Assembly (NCBI RefSeq): GCF_014633365.1
Contig: NC_068346.1
Location: 33,274,639-33,338,638, forward strand
DNA: 64,000 nucleotides
From: Diospyros lotus
Lineage: Eukaryota > Streptophyta > Magnoliopsida > Ericales > Ebenaceae
Direction: 5' to 3'
Shown: positions 25,156 to 37,084 of the stretch, piece after piece
Position numbering within the stretch: position 1 is the first letter of the stretch
Layout: each line of letters starts with the position of its first letter
Translations under genes and position numbers: made by a program
Notes under the pieces: model-generated
Seen by the model: only the letters and a program-made list of their open reading frames with translations
Told to the model about the DNA's origin: nothing
Database searches by the model: none

Positions 25156-26279
25156 CAAATGTGTTCACTTGCTCCCACTCTCTTGTTCTCTCAGAATGTT
25201 AAGTAGTAGTCTGGTTTGTACCTTACCATTTCATTGCTTTTCCATGATTTTGTTTTTGACTGCTTCATGTGCTTTGATAGTGCCACATGTTGGGAGAAAA
25301 ATACCTCAAATTAACAACTTAATATAAAGATAGTCAAATATTTTGTTCTCTCCTGAACCTAATAAGAGTTAAATCAAATAGATATATAGTAATATGAAAT
25401 AAGTGCAACAATCCATCAATTACAAAAATACCAAAATATTACGTGAAAAATTCTCTCAATGCGAAGAGTAAAAATTACGGGACCGGAGTTTATCCAAAAC
25501 TTCCACTATCAATCAAATAATGAGAATATACGAAAGTCTTCTCTAGTTATTTAAAACCCTTTCATATTTGATATTTTTTAAGATAAAAATACCCCTAAAT
25601 CTTTCATATAAGCCTAACTTATGGACTTTACTTAATTAACAATTAAATAAAAATTAATGGGTCATCTTCAAGGAGGAAACTCAGCCCAACAGCATGGACC
25701 TAAATTTTTTGGGGGGATGGGGTTAAGGGTAAGGGCAGTGTCATGTGTACCATTTGTTCCCTTTTTCAGCCAAGAACTTACCAATCTTTGGGTGCAGCAA
25801 GCAGATGAAACATATGTGTGTTGTGTTTATATCTTTCAAAATATGTCTGTCCAAAAATCTTGCTGGCTCCTTGTACAAGTTACTGCCGACGCTGATGGAG
25901 AAACTTCCTGATCCATGCAGCGCACTTACCAAATGGTAATCTTTGTCCCTCATAAAGACTTAATTTTGGACATATTCTTATCTAATTTTTATTTTAATTT
26001 TGTGCTATTTTTTCTCTTAAAAGTGCGAGTTTATATAAATTTTATATAATTTAATTTTTTTTGTATGAAGCAAGTAAAGGAAATTAATTCGAAGAATTAG
26101 GTGTAAAATTGATATTATAAATTAATTAAAGAATTAGTTTTAATTGAGAAATATAAATCAGAGGAGAAGCGGGAGGAAATTGAAGATAATGATAAAGTAA
26201 GTCAAATCAAAGGAGGATTAGGAATAAAGAAAAGAGTAATTGGAGAACACAAGCAGGCGGCCGTATAAAATAGGTTTTG
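25156..26279. other. No gene recognised
   Basis: Mostly AT-rich spacer. Frames at 25657-25953 overlap on both strands in three registers (64-84 codons) and have no motif I recognise. I could not identify an exon here. Confidence 0.45.
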
Positions 26280-28600
26280 AGGGTGATATGCAAAATAATG
26301 TATTAGAAAAGTCATAGTAGCATTTGACTATATCATCATATCACTTAAATATAAATTGTTTTTGAATAGAGTATATTAGAATATTATTATATTAGTTGAG
26401 TATATATTTTATATTACTCGAGTAAAATATTGATTTAAGTTATTAAGTCTCTATACTCAGAGTTTTAATAAAGTATAAAATCAATTATAATTAGGTACAT
26501 CTCTATACTCTATTATTTGATCGAGTAAAATATTTATTTATTCGAATTATAATCTCATTTGCAGTAAGTAATTAGTGGACTAAATCAATTTCAATTAAGT
26601 ATGCTTATCAAATAATCAAGTAAACTCTTGTTATATTTGAGTAAGTTATTTTTGTATAAAAGATAATTGATTATAAATTAAATTGTATTCAAGTAAGTAG
26701 GAAATCATACTCAACTAAATATATTTTTGTAATCGAGTGTTTATGAAAAATCTCTGGTGTAGCAAAAAATAATTGAATACTCAAAGTTATAATCTAGTAA
26801 ATATCTCAAAATATTCAAGTAAAAACCAAATTGTAATCGAATATTTATTCTTCAATAAATTGTCAAGTCTTTGAACTTTTAGTATAATCAATTGTTCAAA
26901 TTTGTAATCGAGTAAATGTTAAAACATAATCAACTAAATTTAGTAGTGCATTAAAGTAATCATTACAAGTCAGTATCAGAAATGTAATTGAATACAAATA
27001 TTTTGTAATCAAGTAACATTCAAAATTAGTTGAGTTGAGAAATTTGTGTTTTGATTTATTGAGAAAATATTTTTTGGTGATCAAATATAATTTTAGTAAC
27101 TTTGGTTTGTTGATGATTTCCAAAACATTTTAATTTTCTCTTAACTTTGATAACTTCATACTCATATATCTATTCAAAATAGTTGAGTATACTATCATAT
27201 TAGTCGAGTATGATATAAAGCTTATGAGAAAACTTTTATGAAAATCGACCAAGTACGAGAAAGATTTTTGATAAAACTCAATCAAGTATTACTCAGCATG
27301 CTTTCAAAAACAATTGAGTATATGAATTGGTCCAATCGACTATTATAAGTTTCTACTCGAATATATTATGTAAGATTTTGTTACCTTGAAACTAAATCAA
27401 GTAAGGTGTTTTTGAAATCAAGTTAGGGTCTTTCATTTTTTTTTTAAACAATTGACTATTAAAATCCTTATACTCAAGTGCATTATACAACTTTCTGTAT
27501 CTCAAATTCAATCGAGTAAGGAGTTTGATATCATTGAGTATCATTATGCTGAGAATCTTTATAATTGAGTAAAGCTTTATTGATAATCAATTAATGTCTT
27601 CTTATACACGAGTGATCAAATCCTTTTAGTCAAGTACAGATAAGTTGGATGTTGGCTAAGTCTCCGGACTTCAAGTTAATCAAGTATGAAATGTTTGTAC
27701 TCGAGTAAATTTGTTTGTTAGTCGAGTAATCTTAGCCTTGTAATAGAGTGAGTAATGCAAGTTTATGTGGCTTTTGATTTAGTAGAGTAATGAGTTGGTC
27801 ATACTCGATTAAGCCTACTATATAATCAATTACATGAAAAGCTAAGCAAGTAAGGTGCTAAGTTAGTCGAGTAAGCCCTTATATTAGTCAAGTATCTTTT
27901 GTCAGACTTTGAAAAATATAGTCGTTACTCAAAGAAGAAAGAAATGATCGTTTTTGACCGTTAGAGCTTTATTTGATTATTTTATGAAGTCTAACTACGT
28001 TCTCTTATAAAAGAATGATAAATATATTTATGTATGTGTGCAAAATACTTTATTTTAATATCATACATATCTTTCTTAACAAATTTGATTATTATCAGTT
28101 AAATCAAAAGAAACTGTAGGTATGTGTAGGTAACAAGGCTAAATTCAAGTCTCGAATCTTTTATAAAAGGCCAAGTGCTACAAAAGATCAAGTTGTTATT
28201 TTTCAATATTATCAAGCTAACCTAAACCTAGACACAGCTAAGTTGAATCATTTTTCAAACTCAAGTTTGTTACTTGAGTGATAGTCTTCCATAATCATTT
28301 TTCTTTACTTCAAGCCGGTATTTGGTCTAGCCTCATGTAGATCTTCTTTAACTAGAAATCAGGAATAAGAGAGTGTAGTGCTTTATTATTCATATTCTTC
28401 TCACATCTTTTGTATATTCCTTCTTATACTGTATTTTTTATTCTTTGAGGGAATCCTTGTAGTGAGCTTTTCTTGTAACTTTTTCTTCTAACAAGTGATT
28501 AGAAGGGTTCTACCTCATCCCTTGAAAAGGTATGTTGGTTTAAAAACCAAATTTGATTGTCAAATCTAATTGTCTTGATTGCACCTACTTGATGTCCTAT
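26280..28600 (+). repeat. Copia-type LTR region with an ACTCGAGTA word array
   Basis: Over about 1.6 kb (26390-27900) the words ACTCGAGTA, TAATCGAGTA, TAGTCGAGTA and close variants recur dozens of times at irregular spacing, centred on the palindrome CTCGAG. A TATA-like CTTATAAAAG (about 28013) is followed by a T-rich segment ending near 28560. This layout (word array, TATA box, then a T-rich tail) matches the solo Copia LTRs at 4068, 31358 and 42250. I could not find a target duplication or both termini, so the boundaries are approximate. Confidence 0.5.
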
Positions 28601-28972
28601 TTCTCAGATATATTATTTCCTCACATACACGAAAAAATATCATAATAAATTTTTCTTCCCCCATACAAAAATAATATACAATTCACACTCTCATACATAC
28701 AATCTCTCTTCTCATAACATCTTATTCTTCTCCCCCTTTTTTTCATAATCAAAAAGACATTGTTAACGAAGAAAATAAAAATATATAAACAATATAGCTC
28801 ATGAGAGAAATATATCGAACATAATCCATAATATCGAGCATAATTCAAGATTACACAACATCAAAGAAAGTAATCATAGTATAGTCAAGGGATATAGTAG
28901 CATTACAAAATTTACAAAGTAGTAATCTAAGGCACCCACATTTATAGCTTTGGATTTTGCCGATGCTCAATG

Positions 28973-29560
28973 CTAATGATGGTTGCCGAACACGACGGAT
29001 CCAAGTTCATCTATATCACTTGGGAATGGCCATTGGCTGCTGCTAGTTTTGACTGGGTAAGTTTGCAAACTAGCCTCTTGGAAATAAGAAAACGACACAT
29101 TTTCTTCTTAGATGATTGGGTTTTCAAAATTCCAAATAGGGTTTGGATCATCCGCGAGAAAAGATCCATTGTCATAATATGGGTTTGAATTGGTTTCTGG
29201 GTGAAACCAATTTTGAACATTGAGAGGGTATGCAAATAGTAATTGCTCCAATAAAACTAGATGAAATTGAAGATCGATGACTTGCTGTTGGAGGGCAAAA
29301 ATGTAAGATACACAGCCATAAATAGGATCTTGAAGCCTACCTTGAACTTCATACAAGAGTGTAGCGACAGCTTTATAATGCTCACTAACTTGAAGTTGGG
29401 CCAGGAGATTTGAGGCATTACTGGCACCAAAAACCTTATAGATAGTTGCAAAATCAGTAGATCTTTTTTCATGGCAGAAGAAAGGGACAAATATGCATAA
29501 TTGGGTACATTTTCTTCTTAATACTTTGTAGGCACCGCACAGAGAACTGGGTTCTGACAT
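28973..29560 (-). pseudogene. LOB-domain (LBD) transcription factor, degraded intronless copy
   Basis: The frame starts at ATG 29558-29560 and runs 150 codons to a TAA at 29108-29110. It then continues in the same frame for 44 more codons to TAG at 28973-28975, and this second part includes a plausible LBD C-terminus (DIDELGSVVFGNHH). The LOB domain is clear: a cysteine block CGAYKVLRRKCTQLC, the GAS block FGASN, then YEVQGRLQDPIYGCV and a leucine-zipper-like IFALQQQVIDLQ. The C-block should be CX2CX6CX3C. Here the second cysteine is tyrosine (residue 11), which should break zinc binding. The lost cysteine together with the early stop marks a pseudogene. Many LBD genes contain an intron, so the unbroken frame hints at a retrocopy, but I see no poly-A tail. 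Confidence 0.85.
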
Positions 29561-29570
29561 GATCTTCTAG

Positions 29571-29571
<1 letters not shown>

Positions 29572-29618
<47 letters not shown>
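29572..29618. repeat. (TTA)n microsatellite
   Basis: About 15 uninterrupted TTA units lie immediately upstream of the LBD pseudogene start, with reference to the minus strand. Confidence 0.95.
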
Positions 29619-31357
29619 TTTTAAAACAACGACTTGTTACTGTTTTTAGGGTTTTGATCAATAGAGGAGAGAGGGTGAGGGCAAGAGCAAGAAGGCAAGG
29701 GTGATGAATGGCTGTGGGCAACTAGGTTGATTTGGCCCAATCTGAGTAGATCTGGCTAGATGAACAGACGGATAGATGGACGAACAGACGGAGGAATAGA
29801 CGAACTAACGAACAGACAAACATACAGACGAAAGGTTGACCACCGTTGCTTAGATCTGTGCTGCCAATGCTCAGATCTACACCTCGAACATTCAGATCTG
29901 ACTCTTGTCGTTCAGATTAGCATCTCATTCAACCAAATCTGACACTATTATTCAGATTGTATATCTGAGTAACCACGAAAGAAGTAGAAAAATTGCTCTA
30001 AGTATATCAAACCTACCTTGGAAAACTAGATAGGCATTGATTTAAACTTACTTCGAATACTAGAATGAAACTTTTGAGAGATCTACCGAATATAAGACAT
30101 GAAACGGTAGCTACTAAAGTGTAAACTACTCATTTTTCTTTCCCCGCGAGAATAGCATGATGAGCCCAAGTTACGGTAGCTCCAGATGAAGGGGGAAGAT
30201 CATAGAGGGAAAGCAAACAGATGAACAAGAGGCGTTGAAAATAAGAACTCACTGTGGAACTGATCGACAGGATAGCGATGAACGAGGGAGACGACGGCTA
30301 CCGATGGTGAAGGCGATAAATGAGGGGACAACGAAGACGACGGCGACCAAGGGGACGATGGAGAAGGACGCGAGCGATGAGAGAAAGAAAAAGAGAGACA
30401 GAGAGAAAGAGAGAGAACAAAAACGAAGGGTCAATGGGAGTTTTTTTTTTTTTTATAAACTATAGCATTTGTTTTTTTTAAAATTTAATTTAATTTAATT
30501 TATTATTATTGTTATTATTATTATTATTTAAAAAAAAAACAGAAACGAAGTTTGCACAACAAATTTCTTCCAAATACACTTAGCATAATAATTGATTAAA
30601 TAAATATTTTCTACTAAAGCTTTTAAATATATAAATTGTTTATTTATTTACATTTACATAACACATGACGTAACTCACACACACATATATATATACTACA
30701 AGTCCTAATACATTCATAAATGAAACATTTAAGCATACAACATATTTAGACCCTTTCAAAATAAAAAAAAAAAATTCTTCTAGAAAATAGGGACTAAATT
30801 ATCCAAAACCTCATTTTTCTTCCAAACGAACAAATTTCGCTTGCATTGAATGACCCCAAAAATATATATATCACAATAGGTCATGCAAGTTCAATCAACA
30901 TTATGGAAATGAGGGTTTTTAAACAAAATCTCAAAAAATTTCCAACATTTAAACACCATAGAATAAAACTTATACATAAGTATGAAAATTTTTATCAAGC
31001 CCAATTCTTTTATATGCCATAGGATGATTTTTTACATTTTAAGGCATTTGACAAATTTAGATTGCTAGCCATAATAATTTTAGAATTTAGAAATGAGGCG
31101 ATTACCCAAAAACCAAACATATCCTATTTTCGTTTATCTCATTGGCTTTACATCCTATTTTTGAGAGTGAGGTCTAACCCATAGAACTCATCACCTCTCT
31201 TTTGCCATGAGTTTCCACTTAAACAAATATAACATGTTCCCCATGTAGATCTCATGCACATTGGCACACGTAAGGCTAAGTTTTAGCCTTGGGCACCTAT
31301 CTATAGACGGGTCCTTTGAATCTTTCTTCATTGGGATCAAATGATTTAATTATTCTT
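29619..31357. other. No gene recognised; low-complexity spacer
   Basis: A degenerate purine-rich stretch (29757-29835, GACGGA/GACGAA/GACAGA words) and a GA-rich patch (30270-30430) produce short frames on both strands without motifs. The part 30480-31350 is AT-rich. None of it matches the repeats identified elsewhere in the window. Confidence 0.45.
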
Positions 31358-33310
31358 TGTTGTTGTACTTTTTTTACAATAGTTTTAATGATGAAAAACA
31401 TATATTGGTTTAATCCCTAAGTCATGAGTCAAGTATGTGGTTTTCAATACATATCAATTTCAATATCAAGTTTCATTTTGTGAAAATGAAAACCCTATTT
31501 TGACTAAGTTTGAAAGGTTAGCACCTTATAAGGAGATATATAAGAAAAAAATTTCTTTTTAGAAAACTATCTTCCGGTATTTTGATATCTAATATTCATT
31601 AGTGCTAAAATAATTTTTAATGAATTTTTCATTAAATAGAAAGTATATATTTTGGACGTGGTATTATTGCTAAAACTTGAGTTTATACTAAAACCCAAAA
31701 TCTACTTTCTTATTGATTTGGATTTTGATTTTCTAAGTATTTTTATTGAATCCAAATAGGGGGTACTTCGTTACTTACATTTATGTTTCGAAACCTCATT
31801 TCCAGAGATGTATGTTTCGAAACCTCATTTCCAGAGAGATATGTTTCGAAACCTATATGCATCATGTTTCGAAACCTCATTTCCAGACAGGTATGTTTCG
31901 AAACCTATCATGTCATGTTTCGAAACCTCTAACATTCTGTTAACAGATTTATTCAAAACTGATATGCATGTGTGCTACATTTTTGTATGCTTGTCACATC
32001 ATTTTATTAATGCATTCTCCATGCTAAGAGATTCAAATTTGAATTTGAATGTGAGTGCTTATAAAATATTCAAAGTAGGCATAAGATCACTTTGTCTCCC
32101 ACTATTTGTTGTCTCTAAGTGCTTTGTCTAGCTAGAAGCTTGTATGTTTCGAAACTTGGTGTTCATGTTTCGAAACCTTAGCCTATTTATGTGATGTTTC
32201 GAAACCTACTTTTTCGTCTTGTCTCTAACGGCTATAAACGGCCAGATTTCTATCTCTTGGTATAAATAACAGGTATTTGAAGACAATAAGAGATTGATTG
32301 AGCTAGAACAAGATACAATAAGTGAGCACACACTAGAGACACACACACAAGCACAAATGATCTAAATCCGTTTGATAAGCTTTCAAGGAAGATCCATTCA
32401 TTCATAGATGTGCATTGTGATGTGAAAAATGAGAAGCAAAATGCAAACAAAGAGTCCCATCTCTCCAGTTCTCCTCACCTCAAGTTAAGAGGTTTATACA
32501 ACCACATTGGTAAGATATTCATTGCTATACATTCCATTGGGTTATAAAGATAAACTTTATTTATCTTGATTGTTGTAAAGTTTGAGATTAGCCTAAAACT
32601 CATTGTGGTGTAAAGGTTTGAGTTGAGCCTAAAACTCATTGTGTCAAAGGTTCGAGTTTAGCCTTAAAACTCACTTGGTGTAAGGTTTGAGTTGAGCCTA
32701 AAACTCACTTAGTGCTAGGTTTGAGTTGAGTCCGTAAAAATTCACATTGTAAGGTTTTAGGGTGAACCGTGGTAAAACTTTTGTTGTGGTAATCACAAGT
32801 AAAAAGTGATTGGGATTGCAAATCCTTCAAGTGTGTAAGCTTGAAGGTAGTGGAGTAAGAGGGTGCCAAACCACTATATATCTTGTGTGCAATTGTTCTT
32901 TAGCTTTTGCTTATCATTATTGCCTATTGCACATGTTATCATTAGATTTGTTATCAAAGGCTAAAATAGTTTTCTTGTGCATAAACTTATACATATACAT
33001 AGAAAACCTATTTTTGATATACAAACATCTTTGGTATACTCTTATTTATGTAAATCATCTTTTCCAAAGATCATTAGTTTGAAATACAAGGTAAAAAAAT
33101 TCAAATCAAGCAAAACAGAAAAGTGTATTTCGAAACATTTATAGTAGTTTTCGAAACCTACTTAGCAGAAAGTCTTATTTCTAAACATATCCCATATATT
33201 TTAAAACATAGTGTTTTGCTATCAATCAAAATTTTAAATTACCTATAATTTATACAAATCCCAATTCACCCCCCCTCTTGGGATATATTTGCCATCATTA
33301 GGAACCAACA
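31358..33310 (+). mobile_element. Solo SIRE-like Copia LTR I
   Basis: It begins TGTTGTTGTACTT and ends AGGAACCAACA, like the copy at 42250-44411. It is 1953 bp. It has TTTCGAAACC word arrays (31783-31930 and 32140-32205), a TATAAATA box (about 32262), repeats of TTTGAGTTGAGCCTAAAACT in 32580-32720, and CAATTCACCCCCCCTCTTGG near the right end. The flanks share only TCTT (31354-31357 and 33311-33314), so the duplication is imperfect. The right flank is the Copia gag fragment J. Confidence 0.8.
31783..32205. repeat. TTTCGAAACC word array in LTR I
   Basis: The word ATGTTTCGAAACCT occurs about nine times, several times followed by CATTTCCAGAGAGGT. The core TTCGAA is palindromic. Spacing is 15-45 bases in the first cluster, and a second cluster follows a gap of about 200 bases. 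Confidence 0.85.
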
Positions 33311-33483
33311 TCTTGATATATGTGGATGAGGAGCAACATTTAAGATTTTATGATCTAACTCATTCATTGTTTGTATTACCCCTTTGGGTATCCACATTTG
33401 TACTATGTTGTTTCTCTTAGGTTGTTGCCTCCATCTAGGTTGTTTCTATTCTCTCTTAGGTATTTTGTACCTTGGTTTGGATT

Positions 33484-34314
33484 TTAAAATTTTCTTTGGT
33501 TCTTTAATCCACTGTTGAATTTTTCATTTTCTTTTTTATGATTTTTCTTGATTGTTTTTACTTCTTTCTTAATAGATATATATTTTATAAATATTTCTTC
33601 GTATGCTTTTTGTAATTCTTCTAACTCTAAGTTATATTTCTCTTCTTCATCTTCTTCTATAGCCATAAAGCATACATGTGCCATTTCCTTGTTGGATTGG
33701 AATGACTCACTAGAATCATTCATATCCTATGCAGGAATGGCATTTCTCTTTGATTTCTTGGATCTTTTTTCTTTCTTCTTCTTTTTCTTTTTCTCCTCAC
33801 CTTTGAATGCTAATGTTTTCTTTTCATTATACTCTTTAGCATCTTCATTCATTTTCCTTAGCATTCTAAAAATATTTGAGGCTTTCTCGAACCATCCATT
33901 CAAATTACTAATTGTCTCACTAAGCCATAACTTACATCTTTGATATTGAGACATAAGAAAACTCATTTTAAAATTATTGGTTCATTCATGAATTCTCTCT
34001 AATTCTTCCCATAATTCATGAGATGTGGAGCATGAAGACAATTTTTCACACTCACTAGGCATTAAAGAACTAAGAATTAAATATCTTGCCCTATGGTCTA
34101 TTTCTATTTTTCTTAGGTTTTCCTTTGACCATTCTTCCTCATATTGAGAGGATAGATCAAATCCATCCCTAACAAGTCTCCATAAAAGATAGCTTATGGA
34201 AATGATATAGGATTTCATCCTAATCTTCCAAAAAGCATAATCCTTTCTATTGAGCATTAGAGGACTAGAGGGGATTGAAACATCACCTAGGGATTGGCTA
34301 AAATAAGAGGCCAT
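33484..34314 (-). pseudogene. SIRE-like Copia gag remnant (element J)
   Basis: One minus-strand frame of 277 codons from ATG 34314 is broken by in-frame stops at 33982-33984 and 33727-33729. The first part (MASYFSQSLGDVSIP, then LNRKDYAFWKIRMKSYI and LWEELERIHE) is typical of the N-terminal gag domain of plant Copia elements (UBN2/DUF4219 type). The second has a lysine-rich stretch, and the third (MAHVCFMAIEEDEEE followed by a charged coiled-coil-like segment) is typical of SIRE/Maximus gag. Protease, integrase and reverse transcriptase are absent: sequence related to J ends at 33311 where LTR I begins. It is non-functional. Confidence 0.8.
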
Positions 34315-34360
34315 TATAAGATCTTATCCTAAAATTTGAGATTAATAATCACAAATATTT

Positions 34361-34381
34361 TAGAACCCGCTCTGATATCAA
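34361..34381 (-). other. Primer-binding site of Copia element J
   Basis: On the minus strand, immediately after the LTR end, the sequence reads TGATATCAGAGCGGGTTC. It resembles the TGGTATCAGAGC site complementary to initiator tRNA-Met used by plant Copia elements, with one change (G to A). This fixes the orientation of J and its LTR edge. Confidence 0.75.
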
Positions 34382-34382
34382 T

Positions 34383-35637
34383 TGTTATTCCCTTAGGATA
34401 TGGCCACTCAAAAGGGGGTGAATTGAGTGATTAAAATTTTTCTCAATTTTAATAAATATTATTGATTAATGATTTTATTGAAAAATATATATTTGATAAA
34501 TATAATAAATTATATTTGAGATTAATAATAAATGTAAACCACAAGATATAACAAAAATAAATACAATGAGGCACAAGACAATTTATAGTGGTTCGGTGTC
34601 TTCACATACACCTAGTCCACTCTCCCAAGATCTAACCATCCTTGGAGTTCCACTAAATCAAAATCACCAAGGTTTTCACACTAGCTCACATTGAAAAGTA
34701 GATACACACCTAGATTACAATGGGTTCTAGGCAACCACAACACCAAGGTTTTCTCCCTAGCTTACCTTGGAAACTAGATTCACCTAGATTTTAACGGATC
34801 TAGGAAACCTATACAATTTTCAATAATAATTTAAATGTTTACAAATAATTTGTCCACATTTGGACACAAATAAGCAATTAAGAACAAATTATATAAGACA
34901 ATAACATTTAAATAAATAAATAAATTTGTAATCTTAAATGGAGAAGTTCGGATTTGTCGTAGAAGATTTGAAGAACTTTTCTCCTCTTGCCTTGTGGCTT
35001 TTCGGTGGATGAACAATGAATCTTTGAGAATCTTGAAATACTTGAAAATTAGCTTGAGAGCTTTTGGGAGCTTTGGATGTGCATGGATACTCAAAAAATG
35101 AGTTTATGGGGGTATTTATAAGCATTTTAGCCACTAAAGAAACGATTAATATAAAATTTGAAATGTAAAAGATGTTTAGACTTTATCAAACAATAAGAAA
35201 ACATGTCTCACCTTTAATTTAAAATAAATTTACTTTTTGCATCAGAAATCAAGATTTCAAAATTCAAATATAAGCTTTTGAAACATAAATGATTAAAACA
35301 AGAAAACATGTGTAAAAGCAATCTCCTTTAATTCAAAATAAATTTACTTTTAATATGAGAAAGAGAAAACATGTGTAAAAATAATTCTTTTTTAATTCAA
35401 AATAAATATACTTTTTGCATAAGTAATAAAAGCATTTATCAATAAATAAAAATTCAAACATAAACTTTTGAGACATAAATGATCAAAATAAGGAAGCATG
35501 TTTAAAGACAAAAAGTATATTTATATCCATTTTTAATTTAAAATAAATTTATTTTTTAATTTAAAATAAATTTATTTTTTTATATGAGAAAGAAATACAT
35601 TTATATCATAAAAATATTTTTGTTAATCATCAAAACT
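34383..35637 (-). mobile_element. 5' LTR of SIRE-like Copia element J
   Basis: On the minus strand it ends CCTAAGGGAATAACA next to the primer site. It contains the C-rich word CAATTCACCCCCTTTT seen in the other Copia LTRs and probably begins near AAGTTTTGATGATTAAC (about 35637). It is about 1.25 kb. Unlike the three solo Copia LTRs it has no palindromic word array. The partner LTR was not found, so the element is truncated. The outer boundary is uncertain by a few bases. Confidence 0.65.
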
Positions 35638-37084
35638 TAATTAATATGAGCAAGTTGGCTTAACAGAAAGCTTCAAAAGTCATCAATGCGGTTGGATTTA
35701 GATGCAATTGGGTCGATCCAGGGGCGGTAGAAGCCTCAGAAGGGTCGTTTTATCAGCCTTAAGCGTTTGGAAGCTCGGGGTTGCCTAGAAATAGAAGTGG
35801 CTGAATGCCTTTGAGAAATTAAAATTTTAGATCTGTGAGTTTGAGAATAAATTGGGAGCATCGGATAAGGGGCTTTTGTTACCCATGTTTAGATAAGCAA
35901 TTTTGAAAATTTTGAGCCATTTTGGTTGAGAGATAAGGGAGATTTGAAACCTCATCAAAAAAATGAGCTTTACCAGAAAATAGCTTCGAGCAGTTAGAAA
36001 ATGACTTCATTTGAGGGATTTTAAGCTATTATCCAGTAGAGGGCGAAAAGAGAAAGCTGTAAGTTCAAATGGGGGGCAAAATGAAGGTCGAATGAAGGAG
36101 TTATGGCAAAAAAACCAGATGACGACTCAACTGTCGGCAGATCTCGCAAAGAGGATGACCGACGCATGTGGAACACACACCTAGCAGTAGGTGCACGTGG
36201 CAGCAGCTTCAGGCGACGTGTGAGGGCGCATCTAGTGTCGAAAAAATGTAAGAAAAAATTTTAAAATCCTAGAATTTCGAGATATAGAGGCTTGTGCAAT
36301 AAGTTTTGGATTTGGCTTTCCCAATTTCCCAGTTTTTACATCGAACAGCCTTGTTTTGCATGAAATCGAAGCATCAAGGTAAGTTCAATAATTTTCTCTT
36401 GAAGTTATTTGGATATTATGAATTGTTGTGAAAAAATATTGGAGAAAATAGTTTGAGAGATATTTATTTGGAATTTTAGAGACGAAAATGGGAGAAAAAT
36501 GGAGAAAATGAAGAAATTGTGAGAAAAATAGGTTTTTGATGATTAGGGTGCTTTGAGGTTTAAGATGAAGTGATTTGTGCGAATTTTAAGATTGACATGA
36601 AAATCGAGGTTGAGCATGCAAATTGAGGCGATGCACGTTTTTCAAGGTACCCTGAATTTTGTGAAATGTGAGAGTTCTAACCCCAAAAACTTGGTTTATT
36701 CAAAGTGATTATATCTTAAACTTGATTTTATCCATGCAAAGACTTTGTTGCATGTGAATGGTTTTAACCTATGATGGTTGGTTTTATTAGGTTTGTCCTG
36801 AAATGTTTTATGCATGTGCATTGAATTTTGTGCGATAAATTGTGTACATGAAATGTTATTTTATGCATCGAATTATGGGTTATGCCATTGGCGTGTTTTT
36901 GTGTTGGGATGTCAACCTGGGATGTTGCTCTGATAGTGTAGCCATAATTTTCCAAGGGTACTGATGGAAACAAAGGGTGTTCTATATCGGTCTGGGTGGC
37001 CAGGGAAGTTACACTAGGGTGACGGCTTGTACATATGGGATGGGACGTCAACTTATGATGTGGGACTTGAGTGATAGCACTAGG

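Noticed and set aside
25657..25953. Possible exon with frames on both strands
   Set aside because: Frames overlap in three registers, no splice-compatible neighbours were found and no domain is recognisable.
29011..29235. 74-codon minus frame beginning MHTLSMFK
   Set aside because: It is a shifted-frame shadow of the LBD pseudogene, whose own frame continues past the TAA to 28973.
33548..33943. 131-codon plus-strand frame rich in Ser, Phe and Leu
   Set aside because: It is antisense to the Copia gag remnant and reflects its Lys/Glu-rich coding strand.
34361..34381. Possible tRNA-derived sequence
   Set aside because: Only the short primer-binding complement of tRNA-Met is present; there is no tRNA fold.
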